Source: Portibacter lacus
Lineage (GTDB): Bacteria; Bacteroidota; Bacteroidia; Chitinophagales; Saprospiraceae
DNA: 64,000 nucleotides
NCBI RefSeq assembly: GCF_021533215.1
Contig: NZ_JAJNKA010000020.1
Span: 1-64,000 of the forward strand
Direction: 5' to 3'
The notes beneath the pieces were generated by a model. The model made no database searches and had not been told where the DNA came from. It saw nothing but the letters and a program-made list of their open reading frames with translations. Shown here piece after piece: positions 61,087-64,000 of the stretch (positions are counted from its first letter, which is position 1; every line of letters begins with the position of its first letter). Position numbers and translations under genes: made by a program.

Positions 61087-62466
61087 TTGAATACTTCGTT
61101 TTTGAAATTAGCTGAGATTTTAGCGCCTTCAGATTGGACCTCATTGAAAAAGTTTATTGGCATGTCGCATCGTGAGGATGCTGATATTATGAAATTATTT
61201 GACTTATATAAAGACAAGCGGAACCACCTTCAAGAATTAATCGCTAAATCAGAAAACTTTGAAAAGGATTTTTCCCATCTCACAAAAAAAGGGTTACTAA
61301 ACTTACATTCCAGACTTTTTATTGAATCTGAAAATTGGTTGACTTTCAAGACTGTTATGAATGACCAAGAAAAGAAGGAGCTTATTCTTAACAAAGCATA
61401 TAATGATAATGGACTTTATAAGTTGGCAGATCAGAAAGCAAAGAAGCTTTCAAAGTTTTGGAATAATAGAGCTGTATTTTCTTATGACCAAGAAAGAAAT
61501 AAAGCGCAGCTATTACATCAACAATATTACAGTGATAATCCCATCAAATATGCAAAGGATTCAACATTGCTTGGTGATTTGGTCAATGCGCAATTAACCA
61601 CAACCAAATTGTCCGCTCTTATATATGAACTAGAATTGCACAATTGGGGCCGATTAAAGCAAATCGATTATTCTACACTACTTGAAAGTATCAATGCTAC
61701 GGTAGAACAACTTCCTAACAATGACTTATCGGAAGTGCTAAAGGACTTGAATAAGGTGGTCAGTAATCTAGATTTAGAAGCCTTTCTCAAAGTTAAGGCC
61801 TTGTTATTTGACAATACTTTTGAACAACCCAGTGAATTGCATACATTGACCACACTCTATCTCATCAATGCTGGAATCAAATTATGGCAAAATGGAAAAT
61901 TCACCAATGCTTCCGAAAGTGCAGAGTTGATAGAGTATGGACTTAGTAGCGGAGTACTTATGAAAAGCGGGAAAATTCCTCGAAGAAGGTTTTTCAACTT
62001 GATCGCGACGCTGGGCAAACTCAAATCATATGCGTGGACACAAGAATTCATTATCAGATGGCATAAGAACGTAGAAACTCAAAACACTGTAGACACAAAG
62101 TCTTTGGCCGAGGCTTTGAATGCATTTGCCTATCAAAAGTATGACTTGATCATTCCTTTGATTCGAGGTATAGAATTTCAAGATTTCATCGAAAAAATCA
62201 GGGCACAGGGTCTAGAATTGATAGCTATCTTTATTGATAGGAAGGATAATTATAGCTTTCTAAGAAACTACATTGCGAATTTCAAAAGGACGATTAAAAG
62301 AAATGAAGGAAAATTGAGCAACGAATCAATTAAGGCCTATACTAATTTTGTAAAAGTGGTGGAGTTACTAGTGCAGAGGGATTTTCGCAAGTTAACCATC
62401 CATCTTGAAAAATACAATACTTTGGTTTATCGAGACTGGTTATCTACAGAAATAAATAAAGGATAG
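61087..62466 (+). CDS. Large helical protein of unknown function
   Basis: This 459-residue protein starts at TTG and is almost entirely alpha-helical and charged, with many Lys, Leu and Glu and repeated helix pairs of the TPR-like kind. No family is recognised; there is no signal or membrane segment. It is divergent from the LytTR gene across a 218-nt, very AT-rich gap without other features. Its TAG stop lies inside the intrinsic terminator that follows. The TTG start is chosen because no in-frame ATG lies near the 5' end; the first Met is about 25 codons in. Confidence 0.75.
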   Translation: MNTSFLKLAEILAPSDWTSLKKFIGMSHREDADIMKLFDLYKDKRNHLQELIAKSENFEKDFSHLTKKGLLNLHSRLFIESENWLTFKTVMNDQEKKELILNKAYNDNGLYKLADQKAKKLSKFWNNRAVFSYDQERNKAQLLHQQYYSDNPIKYAKDSTLLGDLVNAQLTTTKLSALIYELELHNWGRLKQIDYSTLLESINATVEQLPNNDLSEVLKDLNKVVSNLDLEAFLKVKALLFDNTFEQPSELHTLTTLYLINAGIKLWQNGKFTNASESAELIEYGLSSGVLMKSGKIPRRRFFNLIATLGKLKSYAWTQEFIIRWHKNVETQNTVDTKSLAEALNAFAYQKYDLIIPLIRGIEFQDFIEKIRAQGLELIAIFIDRKDNYSFLRNYIANFKRTIKRNEGKLSNESIKAYTNFVKVVELLVQRDFRKLTIHLEKYNTLVYRDWLSTEINKG

Positions 62467-62495
62467 CGAAAATTAAGATTCGCTATCCTTTTATT
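62461..62495. terminator. Perfect intrinsic terminator, probably bidirectional
   Basis: GGATAGCGAA (62461-62470) and TTCGCTATCC (62479-62488) form a 10-bp perfect stem with an 8-nt loop, then TTTTATTTTT on the plus strand. On the minus strand the same stem is followed by TTTATTTATTTC. It ends the helical protein gene and, in the other direction, the transcript from the promoter at 62786-62813. Confidence 0.88.
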
Positions 62496-62503
62496 TTTGG
62501 GGC

Positions 62504-62563
62504 TTAGAAGCCTCCTAAATCCTCACCGATTATCATCGAGAGCAACCATTCGTAAAATTCCAT
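62504..62563 (-). CDS. Candidate 19-residue peptide
   Basis: A 20-codon frame (ATG to TAA) encodes a peptide that begins MEFYEWLLSMII and ends GEDLGGF. It is amphipathic to hydrophobic with an acidic end, as membrane-active or signalling peptides can be. It lies in a 349-nt gap that otherwise has no gene, inside a unit bounded by an ECF-like promoter and an intrinsic terminator. The frame is short and could be chance, and the RNA could be non-coding. Confidence 0.35.
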   Translation of the reverse strand: MEFYEWLLSMIIGEDLGGF

Positions 62564-62662
62564 GATTCTTATTTTTTAAGTGTTAAAAAATTGAATCATG
62601 TCAGTGGCCACGAACATGAAGTTTTTGTTTCCTAAGCCTTCATTAAGGCATAAGAGTGCTAG

Positions 62663-62685
62663 GGTAACAATGCGCAATTGTTACC
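62663..62685. repeat. Perfect 9-bp hairpin GGTAACAAT-GCGCA-ATTGTTACC
   Basis: Arms at 62663-62671 and 62677-62685 pair perfectly around a 5-nt loop. It lies in the 5' half of the candidate transcript and could be an RNA structure or a protein-binding site. Confidence 0.65.
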
Positions 62686-62785
62686 ACATTTGTTAAATAA
62701 AAAGTTTATTGAAATGCGATAATCTGAGAGGATAATTAAAGTTGTTTTTCTAATCCTTTGTTTTGATTATTGCTTTCGAGAGTAT

Positions 62786-62813
62786 TGTCGGAATATGACT
62801 GAAAAAAGTAACC
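62786..62813 (-). promoter_or_regulatory. Putative ECF sigma promoter (GGTTAC-N16-CCGACA), copy 2
   Basis: On the minus strand GGTTAC (62813-62808) and CCGACA (62791-62786) are 16 nt apart and GGTTAC is again followed by TTTTT. It matches copy 1 at 52288-52315 in both elements and spacing. It begins 2 nt after the CHAT stop codon and points away from CHAT, towards the candidate RNA. Confidence 0.5.
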
Positions 62814-62815
62814 CC

Positions 62816-64000
62816 TTAGTCTAGATTAATTTTTATTTTTCCATTTCCTTCTAGCACAAACCCTGACCAATAAAAGGGATGAGCATATTTATCATGCGTC
62901 TGAAAAAGATGTTTAGTTTTTTGTAATGCAGATTCAAGAGACATCCCATCTTTCCAAAACTCGTAGAGATAAACCATGAATTCAGAGGTGGCTTTATCGT
63001 TCACAGACCATAAGGTTTTTAGCACAACGTCAGTACCGGCATAAATAAAAGAACGACTTAACGAATAAGATCCAGCACCAATTCTGTGGATACCGCTTCC
63101 AGTTTCACATGCCGATAGTATGACAACTGGACTGCTTGAATCCCAGGATTCTATTTCAAAATTATAGACTTGTTCAGGATCACTATCTTTTTCACGACAT
63201 AGCAAAAAATTATCAAGTCGGTTAGCTTTATTCATTGAGGCATGAGTGGAAATATGCATAATGTCTATTGACTTATTCGATTGCAGAGTTGATTTACGAA
63301 AATCTGAACCACTATATGTTTTGCTATTTGGTAGCACTTTGTGTATACTTTCAACTTCATTCCATCCATATGTCAACTCTGGATAATCAAGTTTTGATTT
63401 TGATTTTATGGTTTCACTGTTAGAATAACTAAATAAGCTAAGGTTTGGGTTATCAATCACGATTTCCTTCTCAAGTCCATATGCTGCCAGATCATAATGA
63501 TAGCTTATGCTTTGATTGTTAAAAATTAGATCGAAAGGAATATTAAATAATTCACCATCTGGTATGATTACCCCATCATTATTTTGAAGATCCTGAGGTA
63601 AATCTAGATATTTCTTGAATTCATATATAGATGCCTTTACGTTTTTTTTAGACATCATTTTGTCTTGGAAAGCTATTGTTAATGAGTCAATAAATTGGGC
63701 GGAGTAATTGGAAATACTAATTTGTTGGTCATGTACAAAGTATGACCAATAGCTGGTGTCAAATTTTAAAAATTCTAGAACCATTGTATTTTTAAGTAAA
63801 TTAATTTCAGGAACAACAATAGGCTTATTAGTTGGTAATTTGTTTTCGGAGTGTTCGATTAATTTGTGGAGATAATTTTTCCAAATATCAAGGTAGATTG
63901 GATGGCCATCATATTCAGTCGACAGAAATTCATTTGTTAATAAAAGCTCATCCGCAAAATCATCGAATCTATTTTTTTCTAATTCTAGCTTTTGTTCAAA
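62816..64000 (-). CDS. CHAT-domain protein, C-terminal part (runs off the right edge)
   Basis: The frame stays open from the edge (64000) to the TAA at 62816-62818, 394 codons, so the internal Met at 63784 is not the true start. The C-terminal part is a CHAT domain, a caspase-like cysteine protease fold. Counting from that Met, the catalytic His181 lies in HISTHAS and Cys226 in LSACETGSG; YAGTDVVLKTLWSVND is also typical. CHAT proteins usually have N-terminal TPRs, which would lie outside the window. CHAT domains act as gasdermin-activating or toxin-like proteases in bacterial immunity and stress systems; which role applies here is unknown. Confidence 0.9.
   Translation of the reverse strand, partial: FEQKLELEKNRFDDFADELLLTNEFLSTEYDGHPIYLDIWKNYLHKLIEHSENKLPTNKPIVVPEINLLKNTMVLEFLKFDTSYWSYFVHDQQISISNYSAQFIDSLTIAFQDKMMSKKNVKASIYEFKKYLDLPQDLQNNDGVIIPDGELFNIPFDLIFNNQSISYHYDLAAYGLEKEIVIDNPNLSLFSYSNSETIKSKSKLDYPELTYGWNEVESIHKVLPNSKTYSGSDFRKSTLQSNKSIDIMHISTHASMNKANRLDNFLLCREKDSDPEQVYNFEIESWDSSSPVVILSACETGSGIHRIGAGSYSLSRSFIYAGTDVVLKTLWSVNDKATSEFMVYLYEFWKDGMSLESALQKTKHLFQTHDKYAHPFYWSGFVLEGNGKIKINLD

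Larger units (their letters stand above)
62480..62785 (-). ncRNA. Candidate transcript of about 300 nt beside CHAT
   Basis: This is the region that would be transcribed from the putative ECF promoter at 62813-62786 to the terminator at 62461-62495. It contains a perfect hairpin (62663-62685) and the 19-codon ORF. It is proposed as a regulatory RNA, or an mRNA for the small peptide. The call rests on the combination of promoter motif, hairpin and terminator only. Confidence 0.4.

Noticed and set aside
1-64000. tRNA genes, riboswitches and CRISPR arrays
   Set aside because: No T-loop-like GGTTCGAAxCC with matching acceptor stems, no known aptamer consensus, and no regularly spaced repeat with unique spacers was seen.

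Overview
The window is AT-rich chromosomal DNA of a Bacteroidota bacterium. Supporting signs are promoters of the TTG-N17-TAnnTTTG type, almost no Shine-Dalgarno sequences, type IX secretion (T9SS) C-terminal sorting domains, and families largely restricted to the phylum (DUF4270, DUF4290, DUF6427, Nfu-type NifU, PdeM, FISUMP). CHAT, eCIS-type (DUF4157) and FISUMP proteins together suggest the Saprospiria or a neighbouring lineage; this is inference and the genus cannot be named. There are no rRNA or tRNA genes, CRISPR arrays or intact insertion sequences.

Layout. 1-5.6 kb holds single genes (acetyltransferase, esterase, DUF3817, NAD-binding protein, YiiX-like hydrolase, YceI) separated by repeat-rich gaps. 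5.9-8.6 kb is an accessory island: a DUF4157 (eCIS core) protein with a possible ADP-ribosyltransferase-like C-terminus, a decayed second copy of its N-terminal leader, and a Fic AMPylase. 8.8-13.5 kb has a HerA/DUF853 ATPase and the paired TIGR03915/TIGR03916 DNA-repair genes. 13.6-17.8 kb has an IPTL-CTERM YWTD propeller between two direct copies of a composite palindromic repeat, then a sulfatase and a GH43-like propeller. 19.5-27.3 kb is mostly housekeeping (prfA, ECF sigma plus anti-sigma-like protein, PdeM, inositol monophosphatase, NifU, flavin reductase). 27.7-34 kb has an unrecognised gene with a strong ribosome site, a T9SS endonuclease I, and a DsbD cluster in which the N-terminal sensor-like domain occurs four times. 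34-50 kb is core metabolism and envelope: DUF6427, polyprenyl synthase, murA, DUF4290, glmS, DUF4270, a GT5 domain protein, DUF819, an aminotransferase and pyruvate carboxylase. 50-64 kb is accessory: purple acid phosphatase, an ECF sigma plus membrane TPR-like operon, a HExxH membrane protein, a six-gene LytTR-headed operon of secreted proteins, a large helical protein, and a CHAT protease-like gene running off the right edge.

Most interesting signal. The ECF sigma gene at 52.3 kb starts right after GGTTAC-N16-CCGACA. The same motif, with identical 16-nt spacing and the same five T's after GGTTAC, occurs on the other strand immediately after the CHAT stop codon at 62.8 kb. From there it would drive a roughly 300-nt unit that contains a 9-bp hairpin and a 19-codon ORF and ends at a perfect intrinsic terminator. 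I propose that the sigma factor controls itself and a small RNA or peptide beside CHAT. Other points of note are six copies of a 53-bp palindromic repeat, the leader duplication in the eCIS island, a recent 465-bp tandem duplication in the DsbD cluster, and a MurA with Asp in place of the fosfomycin-target Cys.
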